Below are positions 20,961-31,860 of a DNA stretch of 64,000 nucleotides, piece by piece. The position numbers and the translations under genes were made by a program. The DNA comes from Chelydra serpentina (taxonomy: Eukaryota; Chordata; Testudines; Chelydridae), in NCBI GenBank assembly GCA_037349315.1, contig JBAIAC010000001.1, positions 32,736,001 to 32,800,000 of the forward strand, written 5' to 3'. The first letter of the stretch is position 1, and each line of letters opens with the position of its first letter. Below the pieces are notes generated by a model, which worked only from the letters and a program-made list of their open reading frames with translations, did no database searches and was not told the origin of the DNA.

Positions 20961-21224
20961 GTAGGAGATCTCTGCTGCTTGTTGTGGGTAACCTGGGTGG
21001 AACATGGATGGAAGGGGAATGAATAATCACAGGAACACACCCTGCTCCCTCCCTGTGAGACACTGGCTCTCCCAGCCACCGGTGTTCAAATAGAAGCAAA
21101 CTGCATGCAGATTCCAAGTCCATTTGTCTCTCGTGAGCTTCTGCCTGACTCCCAAGCTGAGCTTTGCAGAGGGCCTGCTGATCTGCGTAGCAGTCAAGGA
21201 CCCATCTGGTGTGGTATTGGTGAA

Positions 21225-21406
21225 GTGGGGGAGGGATAGCTCAGTGATTTGAGCATTAGCCTGCTAAACCCAGCGTTGTGAGTTCAATCCTTGAGGGGGC
21301 CATTTAGGGATCTGGGCCAAAAATTGGGGATTGGTCCTGCTTTGAGCAGGGGGTTGGACTAGATGACCTCCTGAGGTCCCTTCCAACCCTGATATTCTAT
21401 GATTCC
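21225..21406 (+). repeat. tRNA-derived SINE with CR1-like 3' tail
   Basis: The 5' part reads like a tRNA with RNA polymerase III boxes: A box around 'tagctcagtgatttgagc' and B box around 'ttgtgagttcaatcc'. The 3' part, 'ggactagatgacctcctgag' then 'ttccaaccctgatattctat', matches the terminal segment of CR1 LINEs, seen in the copy ending at 43058. Such SINEs borrow the LINE 3' end to be copied by its reverse transcriptase, as described for turtle SINEs. It is not a functional tRNA gene. Confidence 0.85.
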
Positions 21407-21594
21407 ATAAAGTGAGTTTGATCTCTAAGCCCCGCACTGTGGAGTATCTGGGCTGTGGGTGGAGTGAATGGGGGAAAATGAGGGGCTAGGGAATCAGGGA
21501 GAGATTTTTTTGGAGCCGGATTTTAACAAATCACTTTGGCGCTGGTGTGTAAACATTATCGGGACTTCCTCTGCATTCTAATGATTATTTACTT

Positions 21595-21740
21595 GTTTTG
21601 TGTGAGTGCCCAAAAGCTCCACTGAGGTCCAAGGGGCCCCTCTGTGCTGAGTGCTGTACAAATACTTAGTAAGAGATGGTCTTTATCCTGAAGAATTTAC
21701 AGCCTAATTAAGAGAAGCTGCAACAAATGTATGCTCCACA
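21595..21740. repeat. Copy of the short dispersed family
   Basis: 'Gtgctgagtgctgtacaaat' and 'aatttacagcctaatt' match the family seen at 1-120 and 1405-1570. Confidence 0.5.
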
Positions 21741-21769
21741 GAAATGAAGGGACTGGAAGGAAGAGAATA

Positions 21770-22827
21770 GTAACAGTGAAAAGCACATGGGGTTACATGG
21801 ATTCGCTCATATATCTAATATTAATAAATGCCCGTGACCCCCTGTCTAGCCTTTGTCTAGCAGCCAGTGGCTCTAAAATCTTGTCCTTGGTGTATGTCCC
21901 AATATATTAATAGCCCTGACATGGGATTTAGAGCATCAGTCTCTGAATGTCAAAGGAATTGCCTAGGGGTCATTCTAGATTTCCAGCTTTACATTGTATC
22001 TTTCAGCCCTCTTTGATCTTTGAGTAATTTTTCAGACCCACATCTATGTACATATCATGCAGACGGGGAATTGTTTTTACTGCTCTGCTTAGTACTGAAA
22101 ATGCATTGACGTCAGAAATGCTGACCCTGGACATCAGGAATTATAGCAGTAATAATAGAATAGTTAGCTTTTCTGCAAGCTGAGAAAAAGAAAAGACACC
22201 CACATGACTTTACTGGCTTCTTCCTGGACACACTCGTTTCCTTTTCGTGTGCTTTGAATCTGAGAGGGCTGAGAACCGCTGCATGCACTTGTGTCTGAAT
22301 AAACCACAGGATGGCGGCATAGCCTCATTCTAGAATCTAGATGGAAGATTCTACAGGTGCTCAGTCATCCCAGTGGAGCAGAGAAGTTTGGACACTCTAG
22401 GTGCTCTGAGCTCTGACTTAAAACCAAACTACTTGCTCAGAGCACATTTGCTTACTCCCATAGTTCATTATACATCCTTTCCAAGCCAACCAGAGTGACT
22501 CTGTTCCCCGAAAGCCATTTTAGCCACGTTGTGCTTAGCTACACTCCAGGCAAAACTAACTTGTCTTTTAAAAATGATTTCCTAGCAAGGTCTTTTTTTG
22601 TAGTGTCAACAGGGTTTTAGACTCTAGTGCTTTTAAGGCTTATGCCCTGGCTTCACTGAAAGGTATAACCATGCTAGCTGGAATGTTTTTATAATGGCAG
22701 TCCCATGGGTAGACTCAGATTTCAGAGTGCTTTTTTGTTTTTTTCACAATGAAGCCAGCGGCAATGGGCACGCTATTGCATTTGTGTGTCTGTCTGTCTC
22801 TTTTCCCTACCACACATACATTCCCCA
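21770..22827. other. Intronic sequence without recognised features
   Basis: Nothing convincing beyond short AT-rich runs. No ORF with family resemblance. Confidence 0.5.
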
Positions 22828-23045
22828 AGGCTTAGAGTTGTCTGGTGGTCTGGGTGGTACCTGAGGACTTGGGAGGTCTAGGTTCTTCACACTCTTGCTC
22901 TGCTGCATGCTGCCTCAGTTCGCCATCTGTAAAATGGAGACAACAGCACTTCTCCACCTCACTGGGGCTTGTGAGGGTAAATGCATTAAAGATTGTGAGG
23001 TGCTCGGATGTTATGACGATGGGGGGCACATTAGTACCTTGGGTA
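22828..23045 (+). repeat. MIR-like SINE
   Basis: 'Cgccatctgtaaaatggaga', 'taaatgcattaaagattgtg' and 'aggtgctcggatgttatgac' follow the 3' half of a MIR-type element. The 5' half is diverged. Confidence 0.65.
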
Positions 23046-24206
23046 CATAGACCATGTCAGTGTAGTTCTTCTATTTACAAAACATGGATGGACCACTGTT
23101 AAATAGAAACCAGAGCAGATTGGCAGGTGAGCTTGGTATGTGCGAACAATTTAAAAAAAACCTTTAACATTTGTTTTAACCTGACTGACCAAAATCAGTT
23201 AGTTTAAACTGGCTCCTCTTAGGAGGCTAATGCCTTGTAATGTGACATTCTGTTTGAAGCACAGAAATACCAGTCAAGAGACAGTCTAAAAATCTGAATC
23301 TGCTGCCCATTCTCCTTTTATGAATGAGAATAGAATGACAGAAGAGATGTCCCATCTGAAGCCTGGCTGGGGACTGTGGCTTGATGGTGTGGAGGAGCCC
23401 CAGGAGAATGAGGATGAATTCGGGGTGTCCTGCTAGTCGTCATTAATCACGGGGAAGGTTTTGTAATTATTTGCGTGGGGGCTTTTTTTTAATGTCCTAA
23501 TTCTGCTGTATTTTAAGCAGGTACCTTTTTGGCTTAATAATGCAGAATTTTGGACTGATCAGTGTTTGAACGTTTCTCCTTTTATTAAAGGTACATTTGC
23601 ATGGGGCCAAAATTATGATAATTGGGGGGCACAGAACTACCAGCATAGCTATGGTTGCAGGAAAGCAAGGCAGGGTGTGAATTAAGGTTCAGTAAGTTCC
23701 ATGTCAGCTGACTCGGGCTAAGGGGCTGTTTAATTGCAGTGTAGACATTTGGGCTCAGGCTAGAGTCCAGGCTCTAGGACCCTGTGAGGTGGGAGGATCC
23801 AAGAGCTCGGGCTTCACTCTGAGCCCAAAAATTCCTTCTGTCCTCCCCGCGCCCCTCCCAGTGCTCATTGACACAGGGTAATGCCCCGAAGGCAGATGTA
23901 AGAAGCGGGCTGCAGGAAGAGGACAGTCAGAGATGGTATTTATGGCTTTGCCACAGACAGCCCTGTGGGACTGTCAAAGGCCAGCTCAGATCTGTGGAAT
24001 CATGGAATTCCTGGCAGCTCTGAAGCACTGTGCCAAGCAAGTGCTCTTCCGTGCTTGTCTATCTCTATGTGACTGTCTTCCTGTGGCTTCCCAGCAGGTA
24101 GTGGAGTTCCCCAGTGAGCGGAAGTATTCCAGTTAGAGCTGGGACTTTTGTCCCAAAAAAACCTAAACCAAAAAAAAATTGGCCAAAAAAAGCTGATTTG
24201 GGTCAA

Positions 24207-25080
24207 CTGAAACATAAGACCATATGAACGGCCATATTGGGTCAGACCAATGGTCCATCTAGCCCAGCATCCTATCTTCCGACAGTGGCTGGTGCCATAT
24301 GCTCAAGGGGGAATGAACAGAACAGGACAATTTATCAAGTGATCCATCTCCTATTGTCCAGTCCTAGCTTCTGACAGTCAAAGGATTAGGGGCACCCAGA
24401 GCATGAGGTTACGTCCCTGACCATCTTGGCAAATAGCCATTGATGGACTTATCCTGCATGAACTTATCTAATTCTTTTTTGAACCCAGTTATACATTTGG
24501 CCTTCACAACATCTGCTGGCACAGGTTAACTTCCTTTTGTTTGTTTTAAACCTGCTGCCTATTACTTTCATTGGGTGATCCCTGGTTCTTGCATATTTGA
24601 AGGGGTAAATAACACTCTCTTATTCACGTTCTCCACACCATTCATGATTTTAAAGATCTCTATCATACCATTTTTTCCCCCGCTCCCTCCCGACATCTCT
24701 TTTCTGAGCTGTCCAGTCCCAGTCTTTTTAATCTCTCCTCATATGGAAGGTGTTCCATACCCTTACTTATTTTTGTTGCCCTTCTTTGTACTTTTTTCCA
24801 ATTTTAATGTATCTTTTTGGGAATGGGGGTGACGAAAACTGCATGCAGTATTCAAAGTGTGGGTGTACCATGGATTTATATAGTGGGATTGTGATATTTT
24901 CTGTCGTATTATCTATCCCTTCCTAATGCTTCCTAACATTGTTAGCTTTTTTGACAGCCATTGCACATTGAGGAGATGTTTTCGGAGAATTATCCACGAT
25001 GACTCCAAGATCTCTTGCTTGAGTGGTACCAGATAATGTAGATCCCCCCATCCTTTTATCTGTAGATTTTGGATTATGTT
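24207..25080 (-). mobile_element. 3' part of an old CR1 LINE (outer element)
   Basis: Reverse complement of a CR1 3' region. On the + strand it begins 'cataagaccatatgaacggc' and 'attgggtcagaccaatggtc', the same order as the younger CR1 at 25082. It stops at 'ttggattatgttt', where the younger CR1 begins. The continuation of the same old element resumes at 28382. Heavily mutated, no open frame. Confidence 0.8.
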
Positions 25081-25280
25081 TCATAAGAACATAAGAAAGG
25101 CTATACTGGGTCAGACCAAAGGTCCATCGAGCCCAGTATCCTGTCCATCGACAGTGGCCAATGCCAGGTGACCCGGAGTGAGTGGACCTAACAGGTAATG
25201 ATCAAGTGATCTCTCTCCTGCCATCCATCACCCCCCTCTGACAAACAGAGGCTAAGGACACCATTCCTTACCCATCCTGG

Positions 25281-26129
25281 TTAATAGCCATTAATGGACT
25301 TCATCTCCATGAATTTATCCAGTTCTCTTTTAAACTCTGTTATAGTTATAGCCTTCACAGCCTCCTCAGGCAAGGAGTTCCACAGGTTGACTGTGCGCTG
25401 TGTGAAGAAGAACTTCCTTTTATTTGTTTTAAACCTGCTGCCCACTAATTTCATTGGGTGGCCCCTAGTTCTTTTATTATGAGAACAAGTAAATAACTTT
25501 TCCTTATTCACTTCCTCCACACCACTCATAATTTTATATACCTCTATCATATCCCCCCTTAGTCTCCTCTTTTCCAAGCTAAAAAGTCCTAGCCTCTTTA
25601 ATCTCTCCTCATATAGGACCCATTCCAGATCCCTAATCATTTTAGTTGCCCTTCTCTGAACCTTTTCTAATGCCAGTATATCCTTTTTGAGATGAGGAGA
25701 CCACAATTGTAGGCAGTATTCAAGATGTGGGCGCACTATGGATTTGTATAAGGGCAGTAAGATATTCTCCGTCTTATTCTCTATCCCTTTTTTAATGATT
25801 CCTAACATCCCGTTTGCTTTTTTGACTGTCGCTGTACACTGCATGGACATCTTTAGAGAACTATCCATGATGACTCCAAGATCTTTTTCCTGATTAGTTG
25901 TAGCTAAATTAGCCCCCATCGTATTGTATGTATAGTTGGGGTTATTTTTTCCAATGTGCATTACTTTCCTTTTCTCCACATTAAATTGTATTTGCCATTT
26001 TGTTGCCCAATCATTTAGTTTTGTGAGATCTTTTTGTAGTTTTTCACAGTCTGCTTTGGTCTTAACTATCTTGAGCAGCTTAGTATCATCTGCACATTTT
26101 GCCACCTCACTGTTTACCCCTTCTTCCAA
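25281..26129 (-). pseudogene. CR1 ORF2, reverse transcriptase C-terminal part
   Basis: Carries the reverse-transcriptase active-site box as CADDTKLL, where the usual first residue is Phe. It is followed by the thumb-like and C-terminal region with [18 protein letters not shown] and [16 protein letters not shown]. It is separated from the upstream RT part by a one-base frameshift just before 26130. Once the copying enzyme of the LINE, acting by target-primed reverse transcription; now inactive as a single protein. Confidence 0.88.
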
Positions 26130-26130
26130 A

Positions 26131-27063
26131 TCATTTATGAATAAGTTGAATAGGATTGGTCCTTAGGACTGACCCTTGGGGAACACCACTAGTTACCCCT
26201 CTCCATTGTGAAAATTTACCATTTATTCCTACCCTTTGTTCCCTGTTTTTTAACCAGTTCTCAATCCATGAAAGGATCTTCCCTCTTATCCCATGGCAAC
26301 TTAATTTACGCAAGAGCCTTTGGTGAGGGACTTTGTCAAAGGCTTTCTGGAAATCTGAGTACACTATGTCTACTGGATCACCCTTGTCCACATGTTTGTT
26401 GACCCCTTCAAAGAACTCTAATAGATTAGTAAGGCATGATTTCCCATTACAGAAACCATGTTGACTTTTGCCCAACAATTTATGTTCTTCTATGTGCCTG
26501 GCAATTTTATTCTTTACTATTGTTTCAACTAATTTTCCTGGTACGGATGTTAGACTTACCGGTCTGTAATTGCCAGGATCACCTCTAGAGCCCTTTTTAA
26601 ATATTGGCGTTACATTAGCTATCTTCCAGTCATTGGGTACAGAAGCTGATTTAAAGGACAGGTTACAAACCCTAGTTAATGGTTCCGCAATTTCACATTT
26701 GAGTTCTTTCAGAACTCTTGGGTGAATGCCATCTGGTCCCGGTGACTTGTTCCAGTTAAGTTTATCAATTAGTTCCAAAACCTCCTCTAGTGACACTTCA
26801 ATCTGTGGCAATTCCTCAGATTTATCACCTACAAAAGACAGCTCAGGTTGGGGAATCTCCCTAATGTCCTCAGCCGTGAAGACCGAAGCAAAGAATTCGT
26901 TTAGTTTCTCCGCAATGACTTTATCATCTTTAAGTGCTCCTTTTGTATCTCTATCATCCAGGGGCTCCACTGGCTGTTTAGCACGCTTCCTGCTTCTGAC
27001 ATATTTAAAAAACGTTTTGTTATTAGCTTTTGAGTTTTTTGCTAGCTGTTCTTCAAACTCCAT
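26131..27063 (-). pseudogene. CR1 ORF2, reverse transcriptase N-terminal and palm part
   Basis: Shows the ordered RT blocks: NKSPGPDGIHPRVLKEL, then NDWKIANVTPIFKKGSRGDP, NYRPVSLTSVPGK, SQHGFCNGKSCLTNLL, the catalytic-Asp block YSDFQKAFDKVPH, and GVPQGSVL. Shortly after GVPQGSVL the frame shifts, and the ADD box falls in the next open frame. Upstream it is separated from the endonuclease part by stops near 27064-27233. Confidence 0.88.
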
Positions 27064-27233
27064 TTTGGCTTTTCTTATTACATTTTTACACTTAATTTGG
27101 CAGTGTTTATGCTCCTCTCTAGTTACTTCACTAGGATTTGACTTCCACTTTTTAAAAGATGCCTTTTTATCTTGCGTCTTTTACGTGGTTGTTAAGCTAC
27201 AGTGGCGCTCTTTTAGTTCTTTGACTTTGTTTT

Positions 27234-27968
27234 TTAATTTGGGGTATACATTTTAAGTTGGGCCTCTATTATGGTGTCTTTGAAAAGTGTCCATGCAGCT
27301 TGCAGGGATTTCACTTTAGTCACTTTACCTTTTAATTTCTGCTTAACTAACCCCCTCATTTTTGCATAGTTGCCCTTTTTGAAATTAAATGCCACTGTGA
27401 TGGGCTGTTGATGTGTTCTTCGCACCACAGGAATGTTAAATGTTATTATATTATGGTCACTATTTCCAAGCGGTCCTGTTATAGTTACCTCTTGGACCAG
27501 ATCTTGCGCTCCACACAGTACTAAATCAAGAGTTGACTCTCTCCTTGTGGGTTCCTGTACCAGCTGCTCCAAGAAGCAGTCATTTAAAGTATCGAGGAAT
27601 TTTGTCTCCGCATTTCGTCCTGAGGTGACATGTAGCCAGGCAATATGGGGATAATTGAAATCTCCCACTATTATTGAGTTCTTTATTTTGATAGCCTCTC
27701 TAATCTCCCTTAGCATTTCATCATCACTATCACTGTCCTGATCAGGTGGTCGATAATAAATCCCTATTGTTATGTTCTTATTAGAGCATGGAATTACTAT
27801 CCATAGAGATTCTATGGAACATGTGGGTTCATTTAAGATTTTTATTTCATTTGATTCTACATTTTCTTTCACATATAGTGCCACTCCCCCCCACCCCCCC
27901 ACGACCTGTTCTGTCCTTCCGATATATTTTATACCCCGGAATGATTGTGTCCCATTGATTGTCCTCAC
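27234..27968 (-). pseudogene. CR1 ORF2, AP-like endonuclease central part
   Basis: Contains endonuclease/exonuclease/phosphatase signatures: VGDFNYPHIAW (active-site Asp/Asn) and GNSDHNIITF (terminal catalytic Asp-His). This domain nicks target DNA to prime reverse transcription. It overlaps the next upstream open frame because of a length change in the C-runs at 27885-27900. Confidence 0.87.
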
Positions 27969-28257
27969 TCCACCAGGTTTCTGTGATGCCTATTATGTCA
28001 ATATCCTCCTTTAACACGAGGCACTCTAGTTCACCCATTTTATTATTTAGACTTCTGGCATTTGTGTACAAGCACTTTAAAAACTGGTCACTGTTTATTT
28101 GTCTGCCCTTTTCAGATGTGTGAGATTCTTTTTTATGTGAAAGTTTCTCGTCTGATCTGGCCCCTCCTTTATCCTTTTCCACCCTCTCCTCCTGACTAAA
28201 ACCTAGAGAATCTCTATCAGTAGACCCTCCTGTAAGAGAAGTCTCTGTCCGATCCAT
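27847..28257 (-). pseudogene. CR1 ORF2, N-terminus and start of endonuclease
   Basis: Starts with an ATG at 28257, 34 bp after the residual ORF1 stop. It contains CLYTNARSLNNKMGELECLV and IDIIGITETWWSED, the first two metal-binding blocks of the endonuclease (Asn, Glu). The frame is lost in a C-rich run (27885-27900). Confidence 0.85.
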
Positions 28258-28381
28258 GTGCTTCTCTGCAGCAATCCGCTTTCCCCCATCTTAGTTTAAA
28301 AACTGCTCTACAACCTTTTTAATGTTAAGTACCAGCAGTCTGGTTCCACTTTGGTTTAGGTGGAGCCCATCCTTCCTGTAT

Positions 28382-30735
28382 AGGAATTTTATCTGCCAGT
28401 TTGTTGCCCAGTCACCCCGTTTTGTGAGATCCCTTTGTAACTCTTCACAGTCAGCTTTGGATTTAACTATCTTGAGTAATTTTGTGCCATCTGCAAACAT
28501 TGCCATCTCACTGGTTATCCCTTTTTCCAAATCATATATGAATATGTGGAACAGCCTGGTACCAGTGCAGGTCCTTGGGGACCCCGCTATTTACCTCTCC
28601 CCACTGTGAAAACTGACCATTTATTCCTACCCCTTTTTTTCCTATCTTTTAACCAGTTACTGACCCATGAGAGGACCTTCCCTCTTCTCTAATGAGTGCC
28701 TACTTTGCTTAACAGCCTATGGTGAGGGACCTGGTCAAAGGCTTTCTGAAAGTCCAAGTGCACTATATCCATTGGATCACCCTTGTCCATATGTTTGTTG
28801 ACCCCCTCAAAGAATTCTAATAGATTGTTGAGACGTGATTTCTTTTTACAAAAGCCATGTTAACTGTTTCCCCCATATAAGATGTTCATCTGTGTGGCTG
28901 ATAATTCTGTTCTTTACTATAGTTTCAACCAATTTACCTGGTACTGAAGTTAGGCTTATTGGCCTGTAATTGCCAGGATCTTGTCTTGAGCATTTTTAAA
29001 AATTGGAGTCACATTAGCTATCTGCCAGTCATCTGGTACAGAGGTGATTTAAGCAATAGGTTACATACCAAAGTTAGTAGTTCTGCAATTTCATATTTGA
29101 GTTCCTTCATAACTCTTGGGTGAATACGATCTAGTCCTGGGGACTTATTACTGTTTAATTTATCAATTTGTTCCAAAACTTCCTCTACTGACACCTCAAT
29201 CTGGGGCCATTCCTCAGATTTGTCACCCAAAAAGAATGGCTCAAGTGTGGGAATCTCCCCCACTTTATCCCCTGCTGTGAAGATCGATGCAAAGAATTAA
29301 TTCAGCTTCTCCGCCACGGCCCGGTCTTCTTTGAGTGCTCCTTTAACACCTCGATTGTCTAGTGACCCTATTGATTGTTTGGCAGGTTTCTTGCTTCTGA
29401 TCTATTTAAAAAAAAATTGCTGTTAGTTTTTGTGTCTTTTGTTAGTTGCTCTTCAAATTCTTTTTTGGCCTGACTAATTATACATTTATACATTTACCGG
29501 AGTTTATGCTTCTTTTTATTTTCCTCAGTAGGATTTGATTTCCATTTTTTAAAAGATGTCTTTTTGTCTCTAACTACCTCTTTTACTCTGTTTGGCCATG
29601 GTGTCTTTGTTGTTGTTGTTTTGGTCCTCTGTTTTTTGTTGCTGTCTTTTTTAAGTTGGGATATACATATAGTTTGAGTCTCTGTTATGGTATTTTTTAA
29701 AAGTTTCCATGAAGTTTGCAGGCATTTTATTCTTGTGACTTTTCCTTTTAATTTCTTTTCAACTAGCTTCCTCATTTTTGTGTAGTTTCCCTTTTTGAAG
29801 CTAAATGCTACTGTGGTGGGTTTCTTTGGTATTTCTCTTCTCCCCCCCCCCCACCACCACCACACACATACACAAGGATATTAAAAGCTATTACCGATTG
29901 ATTCAGCTATACTCACCTCTTGGCCCAGACCCTGTGCTCCACTTAGGACTAAATCAAGAATTGCCTCTGTCCTTGTGGGTTCCAGGACTAGCTGCTCCAT
30001 GAAGTTGTCATTAATGGTGTCTAGAAACTTTATCTCTGCATCCCATCCAGAGGTGGCATGATTCCCAGTCAATTTGAGAATAGTTGAAATGCCCCATTAT
30101 TATTAGGCTTTCTGTTTTGGTAGCCTCTGTAATCTCCCTGAGCATTTCATAATGACCGTCACCATCCTGGTCAGGAGGTCAGTAGTATATTCCTGCTGCT
30201 ATATTCTTATTATTCAATCATGGAATTTCTATCCACTCTTTGAGTCGCTTAGATTTTTACTGCATTTGACTCTATGCTTTCTTTCACATATAGTGCTGCT
30301 TCCCACCAGCGTGATCTACTCTGTCATTCCTATATGCTTTTTACCCTGGAATTACTGTTTCCCATTGATTATCATCATTCCACCAAGTTTCTGTGATGCC
30401 TATTAGATCAATATGCTCATTTAATACCAGGCACTCAAGTTCTCCCATCTTAGTTTAGACTTCTAGCATTTGTATACAAGCACTTATAAAATGTGTCAGT
30501 ATTTAGTTGTCTGCCTTCATGGGATGTAACTCAATGGGACTCTCGTTTGACTGTTTTTCTTCAGCTCCTACTTGTACTTTATTAACTTCTATCCTCTCCT
30601 CCTTACTACGATATAAAGTATCCCCTTTAATAAATCCTCCCCTAAGGGATGTGTCTGTCCAAACCATGTGCTCCCCCACACCAGTCAGCTTTCCCTGAGT
30701 TTAAAAAATCCAGTACAATCTTCTTAATTGTACAT
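28382..30735 (-). mobile_element. 5' part of the old outer CR1 LINE
   Basis: A more diverged CR1 on the - strand. Recognisable pieces include the RT block near 29018-29263 (NKSPGLDRIHPRVMKELK), a linker at 29494-29865 and endonuclease remnants at 29881-30072. Many stops and frameshifts. It continues 3' at 24207-25080 across the inserted younger CR1. Its 5' end fades near 30735. Confidence 0.82.
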
Positions 30736-31180
30736 GTCAATAGTCTGCCACTAGCTCTTTGGCCGACCTTGGTCAAGTCACTTCACTGTCTCTGGGCTTG
30801 TCTACACTACCCGCCCAATTCGGCGGGTAACAATTGATCTTTTGGGGATCGATTTATCGCGTCTAATCTAGACGCGATAAATCAATCCCAGAACGCGCTC
30901 CCGTCGACTCCGGTAATCCACCCCGACACGAGGAGGAAGCGAAGTCGACGGGGGAGCGGCAGCCTTCGACTTTGCAGGGTCCACACGGCGAGGTAAGTCG
31001 AGCGAGGTACGTCGACTTCAGCTACGTTATTCACGTAGCTGAAGTCGCGTACCTTACATCGACACCCCCTCCTCCCCCCCGTAGTGTAGACCAGCCCTTT
31101 GTTCCCCACCAATTCCGATACAAGGGCGATAATCATGACTTTCCACCTTTGGCAAACACTTTGAGAGCTCCGTGCTAGCT
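30736..31180 (+). repeat. MIR-like SINE split by a MITE
   Basis: 'Gaccttggtcaagtcacttc' before 30794 and 'aaacactttgagagctcc' after 31098 are consecutive parts of a MIR-type element, interrupted by the hairpin MITE. Confidence 0.6.
30794..31097. mobile_element. Hairpin-bearing MITE, copy 1 (about 304 bp)
   Basis: The ends GGGCTTGTCTACACTAC and GTAGTGTAGACCAGCCC form terminal inverted repeats. Inside are two strong palindromes, one around 30849-30883 (GATTTATCGCGTC...GACGCGATAAATC) and one around 31013-31049 (CGACTTCAGCTACG...CGTAGCTGAAGTCG). The same layout occurs at 59140-59428. The ends resemble GGCCTTGGCTACACT of the Harbinger element. TSD is not definite. Confidence 0.75.
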
Positions 31181-31289
31181 GCTGCTCCGGTTACTGCAGA
31201 CTTGGCGCAGATGGACACATGGCAAAAAGCCACACAGAAAGCTTAAAAATATGGTGGGATTGACACCGGGACAGAATTTCAAAGGCACA

Positions 31290-31375
31290 AAGGGGAGTTA
31301 GGCACCCAACTCCCCTAGGCTTTCGGTGGCAGTTGGACAATTAACTGCCCTTTGAGCCTTTGAATATCAGCCCCA
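31290..31375. repeat. Palindromic AGGCACCTAA-type short repeat
   Basis: 'Gggagttaggcacccaactc' followed by 'cctttgaatatcagccc' belongs to a dispersed short family in this window with the text AGGCACC(T/C)AA near a TTTGAAAAT-like word. Others lie near 5599-5622, 32250-32330, 43860-43930 and 61640-61750. Confidence 0.45.
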
Positions 31376-31735
31376 TTGTCTGTAAGGAGGCATTCAGGCT
31401 AGACTGGGCACACTGATAACTTGTTAGGAGCCTGAGAGCTGCAGCTAAACTACATGAAGCAGCCAACTGCAGCGCCGTCATCTTCAATGTGGAGGTGCCA
31501 CTACCCTGACTGAGCTGAAGCGTGGCAGGCTGGTTTGTGTATTGAAGATAAGGGACTTGCATAGCAGTGCTCCCCGGGCCACACTTCAGTCTCCCCTTGT
31601 CAAAGAGCTCTCAGTGCTCCTGCATTTCTGAGGTCAGTGGGGGAAGGGCACTCATGGGCGTGTGTGTTGTGATTGTCGGTAATTAGATGATGACACACTA
31701 TTTTTTCTCCAAGACCCCTGTCTCCTGCAAGGGAC

Positions 31736-31860
31736 TAGGCTGACCAGACAGCAAGTGTAAAAAAATTCAGGACAGGGGGTGGAGGGTAATAGAACCTATA
31801 TCAGAGAGAGCCCCAGATATCGGGACTGTCCCTATAAAATCGGGACATGTGGTCACCCTA
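31736..31860. mobile_element. hAT MITE, TAGGGTGACCAGA family (copy 1, 125 bp)
   Basis: Terminal repeats TAGGCTGACCAGAC and GTGGTCACCCTA, flanked by an 8-bp TSD with one mismatch (CAAGGGAC at 31728-31735, CAAGGGAT at 31861-31868). The interior contains 'cctataaaatcgggacat', shared with 59807-59933 and 62631-62735. Confidence 0.85.

Larger units (their letters stand above)
25082..28381 (-). mobile_element. CR1 LINE inserted inside an older CR1
   Basis: A 3.3-kb non-LTR retrotransposon on the - strand. Its 3' end (near 25082) carries a TTCTTATG-type octamer tail. At its 5' end it keeps only the last 30 or so residues of ORF1, including RKDGLHLN with the Asp-x-x-His seen in the ORF1 esterase domain. 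ORF2 follows as endonuclease then reverse transcriptase, broken by a few frameshifts and stops. The outer old CR1 lies on both sides. At the junctions about 30 bp expected in the outer element are missing, suggesting a target-site deletion on insertion. Confidence 0.88.

Noticed and set aside
21231..21310. tRNA gene with A and B boxes
   Set aside because: The tRNA-like part continues directly into a CR1-type tail, and the stem bases are degenerate. This is the head of a SINE.
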